The notes beneath the pieces are model-generated. The model was not told the origin of the DNA. It saw only the letters and a list, made by a program, of their open reading frames with translations, and did not search any database. The position numbers and the translations under genes are program-made. From Bacteroidia bacterium (GTDB lineage: Bacteria > Bacteroidota > Bacteroidia > J057 > JADKCL01), in the NCBI GenBank assembly GCA_020635905.1, contig JACJYV010000003.1, positions 744,001 to 808,000 of the forward strand: a stretch of DNA of 64,000 bases, in the 5' to 3' direction. Positions 36,433-44,971 of the stretch are shown piece after piece. Position 1 is the stretch's first letter; every line of letters starts with the position of its first letter.

Positions 36433-38346
36433 ATGCATATTCGTCGAGCTCTGGGATTTTTTATCATTTTCATCCTCTATTCCGGCAATTTCCTTTTTGC
36501 CCAGGAGGCTGCTGAGTCTGCCTATACAGACCTGAGACGCGAATTGCAATTTGCCGAAAACGACTCTGCCAAAATTCACATCTTAAGCGAGTTATGCGCC
36601 AAACTTGGCGGTTCACGCCCTGACAGCGGCATTTATTACTGCCAACTGGCCGAATCCATAGCCGCCAAAGCCAGCCGCAAAGCAGATCTTGCCGAGGCTT
36701 TCTGGAAAGAAGGCACCATTCATTCCACCATGGGAAATTACCCCCGTGAGCTCGAACTCAACCTGAATGGATTGAGACTGGTGGAAAGCCTGAAAGATAC
36801 AGCCCTGATTGCCCGCGGTTTGATGCAGATTGGCAATACTTATTTTCGGCTCGAAGAAAACGAAGCCGCCCGGGATTATTACCTGAAATCCCTCAGATTC
36901 AGCCTGATAGCTGGTGACGAACGCCGCTCAGCCGGCACCTTCAATAACCTGGGCAACGTGCTTCTGAGTCAGAATAAGCTGGATTCAGCCCTTATTTATT
37001 TCGAAAAAGCCCTTGAAATCAACCAAAGAACCCGCAACAAAAACTGGGAAGCCATCAACCATTTCAACATTGGCAAGATCAGGCTGAAGGAGAAAAATTT
37101 TGACGAAGCCCTGGAGAATTTTCGCAAAAGTGAAGACCTGAACCGCGAAATCAATTCCAGGAAAGGCGAAGCCTCCTGCTATCGCCTGATGGGTCAAACC
37201 TACCTGGCCTGGTGCAAATACGATCAGGCAGAGCTGGCCTTGCGCAAATCACTGGCCTTGTACGAGTCCATTCAGGCCAGACCGGGCATTTCAGAGACCT
37301 ACGAGCAGCTTTCCCACCTCTACGAAGCCACGGGCAACATGGGCGAAGCCCTCAAATATTTCAAACTTTATCACGCCCTCGACGATTCAGTCAAAAACGA
37401 AGGCGTACGTACCCAGATTGCTCATTCTCAGCAGGTTTATGACCTTGAAAAGCAGAAAAAACAGGACGAACTTCGCAATAAAGAGAATGAACTTGAACGG
37501 CAAAAACAGTTGAATCGTCGCACCCAACTCATGTATTTCTTTGTGTTTGGCTTCATTGTGCTGCTGCTGGGCGGCTTTGTTGCCATCAAACGGGCCCGCG
37601 ACCAAAAAAGGATCAATTCCAATCTGGAAAAAGTGGTGGTGCAACGGACTGAGGCCCTGCAAACCGCCAACGAGGAACTGAATCTGTTCATTTACAAATC
37701 CTCCCACGACCTCAAAGGGCCGCTGGCTTCCGTGCAGGGGTTGGTGATGGTGGCCGAAATGGAACAAAGTGAGGAGGGAGTTAGGAAATATCTGAGCCTG
37801 ATCAATCAAAAAGTAGGGCAGCTGGATACCATATTGCAACGCCTCATTGACACCATTAATATAGGAGAGGGAAAAATTGAGATCACCACAGTCAGCTTGA
37901 TGGAAGCGCTGGCAGAAGTCAAAACGGAACTCGGGCAGGAACTGCAGACCTCTCAACTTCAGATTCGTGCAGAATGGAAGGGAGGCGATTCCCTGCAAAC
38001 ATCCCGCGAACTTTTGAAAGCAATTTTGTTCAATCTGGTGCAAAATTCACTCAGATTTGCAGATGCGGCCAAAAAAGAACGCTGGTGTGTGATCAAAACC
38101 CAGCCTGCCCCCAACGGCTGCTATCTGGAAGTATCAGACAACGGGCAGGGAATTCCGGCAGAATTGCAGAAAAAAGTCTGGAATATGTTCTGGCGCGGGC
38201 ACCGCGACGCAAGAGGCAGCGGACTGGGCCTGTATATCGTAAAAAATGCCACCCAAAAGCTGGGTGGGACCTTTACCCTGACCTCACGCGAAAAAGAAGG
38301 CACCACGGTAAAGATATTTTTACCCAACTCCAATCCTGCCACCTGA
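36433..38346 (+). CDS. TPR-containing sensor histidine kinase
   Basis: A 637-residue protein with a signal peptide (about 1-23), six or more TPR motifs in the periplasmic half (about 60-340; for example NLGNVLLSQNKLDSALIYFE), a transmembrane helix (about 366-386), HisKA with phospho-acceptor H425 in SSHDLKGPLAS, and HATPase with NLVQNSLRFAD and SGLGLYIVK. ATG 36433 was chosen; two TTG codons directly before it are alternatives. No receiver or response regulator is encoded directly with it. It follows the hybrid sensor by 113 bp. TPR kinases of this type are common in Bacteroidota and usually sense unknown periplasmic signals. Confidence 0.88.
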   Translation: MHIRRALGFFIIFILYSGNFLFAQEAAESAYTDLRRELQFAENDSAKIHILSELCAKLGGSRPDSGIYYCQLAESIAAKASRKADLAEAFWKEGTIHSTMGNYPRELELNLNGLRLVESLKDTALIARGLMQIGNTYFRLEENEAARDYYLKSLRFSLIAGDERRSAGTFNNLGNVLLSQNKLDSALIYFEKALEINQRTRNKNWEAINHFNIGKIRLKEKNFDEALENFRKSEDLNREINSRKGEASCYRLMGQTYLAWCKYDQAELALRKSLALYESIQARPGISETYEQLSHLYEATGNMGEALKYFKLYHALDDSVKNEGVRTQIAHSQQVYDLEKQKKQDELRNKENELERQKQLNRRTQLMYFFVFGFIVLLLGGFVAIKRARDQKRINSNLEKVVVQRTEALQTANEELNLFIYKSSHDLKGPLASVQGLVMVAEMEQSEEGVRKYLSLINQKVGQLDTILQRLIDTINIGEGKIEITTVSLMEALAEVKTELGQELQTSQLQIRAEWKGGDSLQTSRELLKAILFNLVQNSLRFADAAKKERWCVIKTQPAPNGCYLEVSDNGQGIPAELQKKVWNMFWRGHRDARGSGLGLYIVKNATQKLGGTFTLTSREKEGTTVKIFLPNSNPAT

Positions 38347-38430
38347 GCCCGAATTTCTCCCAAAATGGCTCAAATCCTCGTCAGAGTGGTGCGAATATTC
38401 AATCAAAGTCTGCCAATGCAGATTCCTTCG

Positions 38431-38438
38431 TACCTTTG
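38431..38438 (+). promoter_or_regulatory. Candidate -7 box for the TPR-LytS kinase gene
   Basis: TACCTTTG matches the Bacteroidota -7 consensus TAnnTTTG and lies 48 bp before the ATG at 38487. No TTG is found at the expected -33 distance, so confidence is limited. Confidence 0.4.
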
Positions 38439-38486
38439 TATCAGAAAAGTCCAGATAAAATTTGCAGGTATCCCCTTCTGTCAAAC

Positions 38487-40421
38487 ATGCCCCGTTTTAT
38501 TGCCATACTTTCATTGATTCTTCTGCTCAGACCCGGGGTTCAGGCCCAGGATAATCCCATTTCAGTCAATAAAAAAGCCCAACTGGATACCACCGCGGAT
38601 TTTTCCAAACGCATACGCATCCTCAATTCCCTGGCATATAATTACGGCCTTTCCCAGATGGATTCAGCCCTCAAATATGCCAATCAGGCCATTTCTGAGT
38701 CGGAAAAAGCAGATGATCAGGTTGAAGTGGGGCGCGCCATTGGCATGATGGGAATTCTCTACGAAAAAATGGGCGATTACGTCAAAGCCAACGAGTACCA
38801 GCAAAATTCGCTTGAAATTCTGGAAGCCCAGGACGACAAGGAAGGAATCGGCAGTGCTTTCATGCAATTTGGCAACATCAATCTGTTCTACGGCCGCTAT
38901 GAAAAAGCCCTGGACTACTATTTTCAATCCCTGGAAATTTTTGAAAAAACAGGCAATGAGGCCAGAATTGCGGGAAATCTGAATAATATTGGGGTCATTT
39001 ACCATGAAAAAAAGGAATTCGACAAAGCCACTGAATACCTGACCAAAGCCCTTGAGGTAAATCAGAAACTGGGTAATAAAATTCAGGAAGGCAGGTGTTA
39101 TAACAACCTGGGCCTGATCCAGACGCAAACGGGAAATTATGACGAGGGACTCGAATTATTTGAAAAAGCTGAGGAAATATACCGTCAGCAGGGAAATCTT
39201 CGCGGATTGGGTTCAGTGCTGACCAATAAGGGCAAAGCCCTTTCCATGCTGGGCGACCTGGAAACAGGGCGCGAAGTCACCATGGAGGGCCGCAACTATT
39301 TTCAGGAAGTGAATGACCAGGTGGGATTGGCAGATAATTATTACGACTGGGGCCTGGCATTGCAAAAGCACGGACAGTTTCAGGGAGCGATCAGGGAATT
39401 TCAGACTGCCATGAAATATGCCCTGACCACGGAATCTGTGCCCCAAAGGATGGAAATTCACCAGGGAATGGCTGAGTCATGGGCAGAATTGGATAAAACG
39501 GATTCAGCCTATGCCCATTATCTGGCCTATACTGCCCTGAAAGACAGCATTTTCAATCTCGAAACTGAAAACCAGATCCGTGAACTGGAAGCGCGCTATG
39601 CCATGGCCAAAAAGGAGCAGGAGATTGAAAAACTGTCTCACCAAAACGACCTCCAGGGCCTGCAACTGGAACGCAACCGCAACTATTTCTACTTTGCGAC
39701 CGCCCTGGCCACCATCATTTTGCTTTCTCTGGTGATATTACTGCTATATTTTTCCCGTTTTCGCATCAAAGCCAGCCAAAAAACGAGCCAGTTGGAGCAA
39801 AAACTCCTTCGTTCCCAGATGAATCCCCATTTTATTTACAATTCCCTCAATTCCATTCAGCATTACATCTACGCCCGCCAGCCCCTGGAAGCAGGTACCT
39901 ATCTGGCCAAATTTGCTGACCTCATTCGCATGATTCTGGAAAGCAGCCGCGATGAATCTGTGACCCTCGACAAGGAAATTCGCCTGTTGAATGTGTATCT
40001 GGAACTGCAAAAATTGCGTTTTGAGGAGCTTTTTGATTACGAACTGGAAATTGATCCTGCTTTGAACCTGGAAAACATCAAGGTGCCTCCCATGCTGGCC
40101 CAGCCATTCATTGAAAATGCTATTGAACACGCGTTTCAGGGCATGCAAAACGGTGGTATAATTCACATCAGGTTTTCCAAAAAGGGGGAACAAGTGCTGT
40201 TTGAGATTGAGGACAACGGCATTGGGATCATTGAATCCAGACGCATACGCAAGGCAGATCCCAACCGCAAATCCCTTGCTTTGGAAATTACCCGTGAACG
40301 CCTGGATTTCCTCAAAATGACCCGCAAGTTCAATGTGCAATTCAGAATTGAAGATAAAACAGAAGCTGGTTTGGGTGAAACCGGAACCCGGGTCACCTTT
40401 TTCCTGCCAGGTATCGCCTGA
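38487..40421 (+). CDS. TPR-containing LytS-type sensor histidine kinase
   Basis: A 644-residue protein with a signal peptide (about 1-20, FIAILSLILLLRPGVQAQ), TPR repeats (about 35-340; for example AYNYGLSQMDSALKYANQA), a transmembrane helix (about 401-427) and a His_kinase domain with phospho-acceptor H448 in RSQMNPHFIYNSLNSIQ, followed by PPMLAQPFIENAIEHAF and EDNGIGI. The frame is open well upstream of 38487, but the signal peptide and the -7 box favour this ATG. The LytTR response regulator starts 13 bp downstream and is its probable partner. Confidence 0.92.
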   Translation: MPRFIAILSLILLLRPGVQAQDNPISVNKKAQLDTTADFSKRIRILNSLAYNYGLSQMDSALKYANQAISESEKADDQVEVGRAIGMMGILYEKMGDYVKANEYQQNSLEILEAQDDKEGIGSAFMQFGNINLFYGRYEKALDYYFQSLEIFEKTGNEARIAGNLNNIGVIYHEKKEFDKATEYLTKALEVNQKLGNKIQEGRCYNNLGLIQTQTGNYDEGLELFEKAEEIYRQQGNLRGLGSVLTNKGKALSMLGDLETGREVTMEGRNYFQEVNDQVGLADNYYDWGLALQKHGQFQGAIREFQTAMKYALTTESVPQRMEIHQGMAESWAELDKTDSAYAHYLAYTALKDSIFNLETENQIRELEARYAMAKKEQEIEKLSHQNDLQGLQLERNRNYFYFATALATIILLSLVILLLYFSRFRIKASQKTSQLEQKLLRSQMNPHFIYNSLNSIQHYIYARQPLEAGTYLAKFADLIRMILESSRDESVTLDKEIRLLNVYLELQKLRFEELFDYELEIDPALNLENIKVPPMLAQPFIENAIEHAFQGMQNGGIIHIRFSKKGEQVLFEIEDNGIGIIESRRIRKADPNRKSLALEITRERLDFLKMTRKFNVQFRIEDKTEAGLGETGTRVTFFLPGIA

Positions 40422-40434
40422 TAATTAACTACTT

Positions 40435-41199
40435 ATGAGAGCAAACATTAAAATTGCCATTATTGACGACGAACCTAAGGCCCGGGGCATTTTGCGGTTG
40501 CTGCTGGCAGAATTCAAGCCTGGATTTGAAATAACAGGCGAAGCGGGTGATGTGGAAAGTGGATTGAAACTCATTTACCAAACCCGTCCGGACGTTGTGT
40601 TGTTGGATGTGAGAATGCCCGATGGTACCGGATTTGACCTCATTGGCCGCCTGGAGCCACCCCATCCCAAAATCATCTTCGTCACTGCCTACGACCAATA
40701 CGCCCTGCAGGCGATTCGATTGAGCGCCATAGATTACATTCTCAAACCTGTCATTCCCACCGACCTGATGAGTGCTCTGGAAAAGGCAGAAGAATTGATG
40801 GATGAGGAATCCATGGAGTCGCGGATCAGGACTGCCATTGACAATTACAAAAGCCCCAATTCGATTGGTAAAATTGTATTGAAAACGGCCGAATCTATCA
40901 TCGTGGTGCGAATTGATGAAGTAGTGAGGTGCCAGTCTGAGGCCAATTACACTACTTTTTTCCTGGAAAACGGCCGCAGCCTCGTGGTTTCCAAACCACT
41001 GAAAGAATATGAAGTAATGCTCAGCCCGGGCGGCTTTCTGCGGGTCCATCAGTCCCACCTGATCAACCTGCAGTTTTTCCGCGAATTCAGAAAAAAAGAC
41101 GACCTCGTGGTTCTGACCGACGGCTCAGAAGCCCCGGTTGCTTCCCGCAAAAAGGACATTTTGCTGCGGGCCATTGATGCCATGGAGCACATTCCCTGA
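40435..41199 (+). CDS. LytTR-family response regulator
   Basis: A 254-residue regulator with a receiver domain (about 5-120) with acidic pocket DDEP, phospho-acceptor D58 in LLDVRMPDGTG and the later TAYDQYAL and KP segments. A LytTR DNA-binding domain follows (about 150-250), with IVVVRIDEVVRCQSEANYT and the family motif FLRVHQSHLINL. It should be phosphorylated by the LytS-type kinase encoded 13 bp upstream and bind DNA as a dimer. Targets are unknown. Confidence 0.94.
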   Translation: MRANIKIAIIDDEPKARGILRLLLAEFKPGFEITGEAGDVESGLKLIYQTRPDVVLLDVRMPDGTGFDLIGRLEPPHPKIIFVTAYDQYALQAIRLSAIDYILKPVIPTDLMSALEKAEELMDEESMESRIRTAIDNYKSPNSIGKIVLKTAESIIVVRIDEVVRCQSEANYTTFFLENGRSLVVSKPLKEYEVMLSPGGFLRVHQSHLINLQFFREFRKKDDLVVLTDGSEAPVASRKKDILLRAIDAMEHIP

Positions 41200-41473
41200 C
41201 GAATTTCAGGTCTGGTTCTGCGAATTTTCAATATTCCTGAACGAATTTGCAATTGCTTCATATGTCCTGAAAATTGGAATTATCTTTACCATGAACTTTA
41301 CAAGAGGGCAAATTGCCTAACCGCCAAATCCAATCGTTTGGGCGGCAAATGCAAAAAATTGTTTAATTTTAAACGACCAGTAAAACCCACACAAACAATC
41401 CACGCCACTAACCACTTTAGCCTGATTATCATAGCAAACAGAAAAACCCCACTATTTTATTCCATTCCGAAAG

Positions 41474-41501
41474 AAAAAACCACCCTCCCCGGGTGGTTTT
41501 T
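41474..41501. terminator. Bidirectional-type terminator hairpin
   Basis: CCACCC (41480-41485) pairs with GGGTGG (41491-41496) around a 5-nt loop. It is preceded by A residues and followed by TTTTT, so it could work on both strands. It lies 280 bp after the LytTR gene. Confidence 0.7.
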
Positions 41502-41589
41502 CAGTTTTGACTTAGAAAATAAGATTTCCACCATTGTTTCAAAATTTCCAGGTGGAAATGTTGCAGGAATTTAATAATACTTTTTTTTC

Positions 41590-41613
41590 TTTGCCCTGCA
41601 AGCAGTATCTTTG
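41590..41613 (+). promoter_or_regulatory. Candidate promoter of the RRM gene
   Basis: TATCTTTG (41606-41613) matches TAnnTTTG exactly. The nearest TTTG (41590-41593) is only 12 nt upstream, short for a -33 box, so only the -7 element is convincing. A start near 41620 would give a leader of about 140 nt, as is often seen for cold-inducible RNA-binding protein genes. Confidence 0.45.
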
Positions 41614-41759
41614 GCAACGTGAAAGCCTGTACCAGGGATTTTCAGTTGTTCTTTGGGTGAAGTTCGCTGATAGGAAGTATTTTTTGAAACAAAACATAGA
41701 TTCTACAACTTATTTAAGAACTCACTTTTTCAATTTATCCAATTTTTTATTTCAGTGTA

Positions 41760-42350
41760 ATGAACATTTTTGTTGCAAAACTTCATTTTGACACTACTTC
41801 CGAAAAGCTGGAAGCAGTTTTTTCAAGCTTCGGAGAAGTTTCTTCTGCGAAGGTAGTCATGGATCGGGAAACCGGTCGTTCTAAGTGTTATGGCTTTGTT
41901 GAGATGCCAAATAGTGATGAAGGACATGAAGCCATTCAAGCCCTCAACCAATCTGAATTAGATGGTCGTGAAATTATTGTGAAAGAAGCAGTTCCACGCG
42001 AGGAAATGCAAAACCAAAACCGTGGCGGCGGAGGCGGAGGCTTCAACCGTGGCGGCGGTGGTGGTGGCTACAACCGCGGTGGCGGTGGTGGCGGAGGCTA
42101 CAACCGTGGCGGTGGCGGCGGCGGTGGGTACAACCGTGGCGGTGGCGGCGGTGGCGGCTACGATCGTGGTGATCGTGGTGGTGACCGTGGCGGAAGCGGC
42201 GGCGGCTACAACCGTGGCGGTGGCGGCGGAGGTGGATATAATCGCGGCGGTGGCGGCGGTTATGACCGTGGCGGCGGAGGAGGATATGACCGCGGAGGCG
42301 GAGGTTACAACCGTGGCGGTGGAAGCCGTTACGATCGTGACGACGATTAA
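41760..42350 (+). CDS. Glycine-rich RRM RNA-binding protein
   Basis: A 196-residue protein with one RRM (about 1-80): RNP2 is IFVAKL (3-8) and RNP1 is KCYGFVEM. Residues 85-190 are a low-complexity tail of RGGGGGGYN-type repeats interspersed with Arg and Asp. The layout is like cyanobacterial and plant cold-inducible glycine-rich RNA-binding proteins, which act as RNA chaperones. RGG-type tails bind RNA loosely and can drive condensate formation; this is inference here. A terminator follows directly. Confidence 0.93.
   Translation: MNIFVAKLHFDTTSEKLEAVFSSFGEVSSAKVVMDRETGRSKCYGFVEMPNSDEGHEAIQALNQSELDGREIIVKEAVPREEMQNQNRGGGGGGFNRGGGGGGYNRGGGGGGGYNRGGGGGGGYNRGGGGGGGYDRGDRGGDRGGSGGGYNRGGGGGGGYNRGGGGGYDRGGGGGYDRGGGGYNRGGGSRYDRDDD
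42024..42340 (+). repeat. Tandem GC-rich repeats encoding the RGG tail
   Basis: Repeated CGTGGCGGTGGCGG-type units code for RGGGGGGYN repeats within the RRM gene. Copies are imperfect and variable in glycine number, so the tract is likely to vary in length between strains. Confidence 0.8.
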
Positions 42351-42377
42351 TTCCTCGCGAACCCAATTATAGCAAAA

Positions 42378-42408
42378 GGGCTCCTGGTTATCCGGGAGCC
42401 CTTTTTTT
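42378..42408 (+). terminator. Rho-independent terminator after the RRM gene
   Basis: A 10-bp stem (GGGCTCCTGG / CCGGGAGCCC, 42378-42387 with 42392-42401, one wobble pair), a 4-nt loop and a run of seven T. It lies between the RRM gene and the convergent cytosine deaminase gene. Confidence 0.85.
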
Positions 42409-42426
42409 GTGGAAGTGAATTTGAGA

Positions 42427-42858
42427 TTACTCACCAATGTCTTCGTTCCAGAGTTCGGGCTTTTCAGCAATGAAATTTTCCATCATTTCCACACACTCGG
42501 GCAGGTCCAGGTCAATGACCTCCACCCCATGTGAACGCATGAACTCTGCCGCACCAGGGAAGGTCCGGGATTCACCTACTATCACCTTTGGGATTTTGAA
42601 CTGTACAATGGTGCCTGCACACATGTAGCACGGCATCAGGGTCGAGTAAATGACCGTATCGCGGTAACTGCCAATGCGTCCCGCATTATTGAGGCAGTCC
42701 ATTTCACCATGCAAAATGGGATTTTGCTCCTGCACCCGCTTATTGCGGCCCGCAGCCACCAATTCGCCGTTCTTTACCAGTACTGACCCAATCGGGATGC
42801 CGCCTTCCGCGTATCCTGCCTTCGCCTCAGCGATGGCTAATTTCATGAAATGATCCAT
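42427..42858 (-). CDS. Cytosine deaminase, yeast FCY1-like
   Basis: This enzyme should turn cytosine into uracil and ammonia. At 143 residues it matches the small zinc cytosine deaminase of yeast, not the large bacterial CodA. The zinc site is H50-G-E52 (E52 as proton shuttle) with C77 and C80 in PCYMC. The C-terminal end (EKPELWNEDIGE) closely resembles the yeast enzyme, as I recall it. A related nucleoside deaminase is the alternative, but the position beside a uracil-degradation cluster supports cytosine. It is the last gene of the minus-strand cluster and feeds uracil to PreTA. Confidence 0.85.
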   Translation of the reverse strand: MDHFMKLAIAEAKAGYAEGGIPIGSVLVKNGELVAAGRNKRVQEQNPILHGEMDCLNNAGRIGSYRDTVIYSTLMPCYMCAGTIVQFKIPKVIVGESRTFPGAAEFMRSHGVEVIDLDLPECVEMMENFIAEKPELWNEDIGE

Positions 42859-42954
42859 TGAAGATGTGAGATTTTGAGATGTTAGAGAATAGATGTTTGA
42901 GAATAGATGTTTGAGAACAGATGTTAACCGTTAGAAATTCGAGCAGCCATCTCT

Positions 42955-43068
42955 TATCTAATAGCGCAGCGATCTGAAAATCTAATAGCGCAGCGATCTG
43001 AAATCTAAAAGCGCAGCGATCTGAAAATCTAACAGCGCAGCGATCTGAAAGCGCAGCGATCTGAAATC
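42955..43068. repeat. Five short tandem repeats between cytosine deaminase and preA
   Basis: Five imperfect copies of AGCGCAGCGATCTGAAA are spaced 16-25 bp apart and joined by short A/T-rich linkers such as ATCTAAT. They directly abut the 3' end of preA. Just left of them is a tract of AGATGTTTGAGA-type repeats (about 42862-42925). The spacers are too short for CRISPR. Confidence 0.75.
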
Positions 43069-44396
43069 TATTTTCTGAATTTCAACGCATCCTGCACGGA
43101 GGGCACATAGTGGTGCGCGCCGCCAGCGCGGGGGTCGTCGAAGGTAGTGGGGATTTTGTCCTCGTGGGTGAGTTGTTCCCAGGTGACGTGCTGGGTGCCG
43201 TCGTCGCGTTTTTCCATTGTGATGCAATCCTCCACGGGGCAAACCAGGGAGCAAAGATTGCAACCCACGCAGTTTTCGTCGATGATGTGGGGCACGCGGC
43301 TGCCGTCCGTGGGCAGGCCGATGGCCTGGTGAGCGCCATCGTCGCAGGCGATGTAGCACAACTGACAGCCGACACATTTGTCGGCATTGATGTTGGCCAC
43401 CACTTTGTGCTTGAGGTTGAGGGTTTTCCACTCACCCACATTGGGCAGGGCCTTGCCCACCATGTCGTTGATGGTGGCGAAGCCTTTTTCATCCATGTAG
43501 CGGTCGAGTCCTGAAATCATTTCCCGCACAATGCCAAAGCCATAATGCATGACCGCGGTACAAACCTGTACAGAACTGGCTCCCAGCAGGATGAATTCCG
43601 CGGCATCCCGCCACGATTCGATCCCCCCGATGCCCGAGATGGGCAGGTTCATACCCGGGGTTTGGGCGCATTCGCGGGTCATGTGCAAGGCAATGGGCTT
43701 GACTGCGGGACCGCAATAGCCTCCGTTGGTGCCGCGCCCGTCCACCACAGGGTTGGGGGCGAAAGAGTCCAGGTCCAGACTGACGATGCTTTTGATGGTA
43801 TTGATGAGGGAAATGGCGTTGCCGCCGCCCTCCACCGCGGCCATGGCTGGCTCGGTGATGTCGCCGATATTGGGCGTCAGTTTGACGATCACGGGAATTT
43901 TGGCCACTTCCATGACCCATCCCACGATCAGTTTGAGGATCTCGGGTTCCTGGCCCACGGCCGAACCCATGCCGCGTTCACACATGCCGTGCGGACAGCC
44001 AAAGTTCAGCTCTATGCCATCTGCGCCTGCATTTTGCACGTCCTGCACAATCTGGTGCCACTCCGCCCGTGACTCCACCATGAGGGAAGCGATCACGGCG
44101 TGGTGGGGGAAATATTTTTTCACTTCCTCAATCTCCTTGAGATTGTCTTTGAGGGGGCGATCGGTGATCAACTCGATGTTGTTGAGCCCGGCGATGCGGG
44201 TGTCGCGGTAATTTACCGCGCCGTAGCGGCTCGAGACGTTCATGATGGGCACCCCAAGGGTTTTCCAAACGGCTCCCCCCCACCCCGCGTCAAAGGCCTT
44301 CATGACCTGGTAGCCGCTGTTCGTCGGCGGCGCGGAAGCCAGCCAGAATGGGTTGGGGGATTTGATTCCTGCGAAGTTTATTGATAGATCTGCCAT
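43068..44396 (-). CDS. preA: NAD-dependent dihydropyrimidine dehydrogenase subunit PreA
   Basis: PreA, with PreT, reduces uracil and thymine to the 5,6-dihydro forms, the first step of the reductive pathway. The 442-residue protein has an FMN-binding dihydroorotate-dehydrogenase-like barrel (about 1-320; LNFGCPHGMCERGMG at the active-site loop, VIVKLTPNIGD, ISGIGGIESW) and a C-terminal pair of 4Fe-4S motifs, CVGCQLCYIAC and CVGCNLCSLVCP. The last 45 residues extend beyond the usual bacterial end. PreT is encoded upstream on the same strand, but a GxxExxY gene has come between them. Confidence 0.94.
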   Translation of the reverse strand: MADLSINFAGIKSPNPFWLASAPPTNSGYQVMKAFDAGWGGAVWKTLGVPIMNVSSRYGAVNYRDTRIAGLNNIELITDRPLKDNLKEIEEVKKYFPHHAVIASLMVESRAEWHQIVQDVQNAGADGIELNFGCPHGMCERGMGSAVGQEPEILKLIVGWVMEVAKIPVIVKLTPNIGDITEPAMAAVEGGGNAISLINTIKSIVSLDLDSFAPNPVVDGRGTNGGYCGPAVKPIALHMTRECAQTPGMNLPISGIGGIESWRDAAEFILLGASSVQVCTAVMHYGFGIVREMISGLDRYMDEKGFATINDMVGKALPNVGEWKTLNLKHKVVANINADKCVGCQLCYIACDDGAHQAIGLPTDGSRVPHIIDENCVGCNLCSLVCPVEDCITMEKRDDGTQHVTWEQLTHEDKIPTTFDDPRAGGAHHYVPSVQDALKFRK

Positions 44397-44505
44397 ATCT
44401 TTTTGTTATTCAGGAGAGAGTTTCAAACACAGAGGCACAGAGTCCCCACCATGTCTATTTTAACACAAAGGCACAAAGAGCGCAAAGTTTAAAAAGGAAT
44501 TGATT

Positions 44506-44877
44506 TCAATGGGTGATTCTTTTGATTCCATTTTTGAGCAATAATGTATTGAAATTTATTAATAACCCCAGTTTATAGCCTCCAAGTTTAAGGTAGGTAA
44601 GAACCTGAGCCCCATGTATCCCCTTGATTTCATCCACTGATTTGAGTTCAATCAAAAGTTTATTGTCAACCAAAATGTCAATCCTGTACCCTGCATCCAA
44701 TTTTACTCCATCGTAAAAGACCGGAAGAGGCTTTTCTATTTCAATCTGATGCCCCATTTTTTTAAGTTCATGCGCCAAACAAGCCTGATATACTGATTCC
44801 AATAATCCCGGGCCCAGTTCTTTGTGAATTTTGATTGCTGCTCCAATCACCACATTTGACAATTCATTTTCATCCAT
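44506..44877 (-). CDS. GxxExxY family protein
   Basis: A 123-residue protein with the family signature G-P-G-L-L-E-S-V-Y near residue 22, preceded by VIGAAIKIHKELG, and a restriction-endonuclease-like pattern (GYRIDILVDNKLLIELKSV, with D, E and K in the right order). The family is common in Bacteroidota and of unknown role, though it resembles PD-(D/E)xK nucleases. It interrupts the preT-preA pair and is flanked by short repeats (ACAAAGGCACAAAG at the 3' side, CTTTGTGT repeats at the 5' side), which suggests it was inserted as a passenger. Confidence 0.9.
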   Translation of the reverse strand: MDENELSNVVIGAAIKIHKELGPGLLESVYQACLAHELKKMGHQIEIEKPLPVFYDGVKLDAGYRIDILVDNKLLIELKSVDEIKGIHGAQVLTYLKLGGYKLGLLINFNTLLLKNGIKRITH

Positions 44878-44903
44878 TTCTCATTTCCTCCTTTCTTGGT
44901 AGC

Positions 44904-44943
44904 CTTTGTGTCTTTGTGTCTTTGTGTCTTTGTGTCTTTGTGT
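44904..44943. repeat. Five tandem copies of an 8-bp unit
   Basis: CTTTGTGT occurs five times in a row between the GxxExxY gene and preT. A related sequence in the other orientation (ACACAAAGGCACAAAGAG) lies at about 44462-44480 on the far side of the GxxExxY gene. Confidence 0.9.
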
Positions 44944-44971
44944 TGAATAATTCTAACTTATGATATTGTAA

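Larger units (their letters stand above)
41200..41759. other. Intergenic region with terminator and leader of the RRM gene
   Basis: About 560 bp. It contains a hairpin terminator near 41480-41501 and a -7 box at 41606-41613, leaving a leader of about 140 nt before the RRM gene. A 78-codon frame through this region spans the terminator hairpin and is not called. Confidence 0.55.

Noticed and set aside
37974..38486. Upstream extension of the TPR-LytS kinase frame into the previous kinase gene
   Set aside because: The extension overlaps the upstream kinase gene by more than 370 bp and lacks protein-like composition. A signal peptide starts exactly at ATG 38487, and a -7 box lies just before it.
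41338..41574. A 78-codon frame between the LytTR and RRM genes
   Set aside because: It runs straight through a clear hairpin terminator and has no signal, motif or promoter.
42043..42470. Long frames on the other strand and in another frame over the RRM tail
   Set aside because: They are Ala/Thr- or His/Arg-only low-complexity shadows of the repetitive GGC-rich coding sequence.
42955..43068. Possible CRISPR array
   Set aside because: The repeats are only about 17 bp, with spacers of a few A/T-rich bases that are themselves similar. No cas gene is near.
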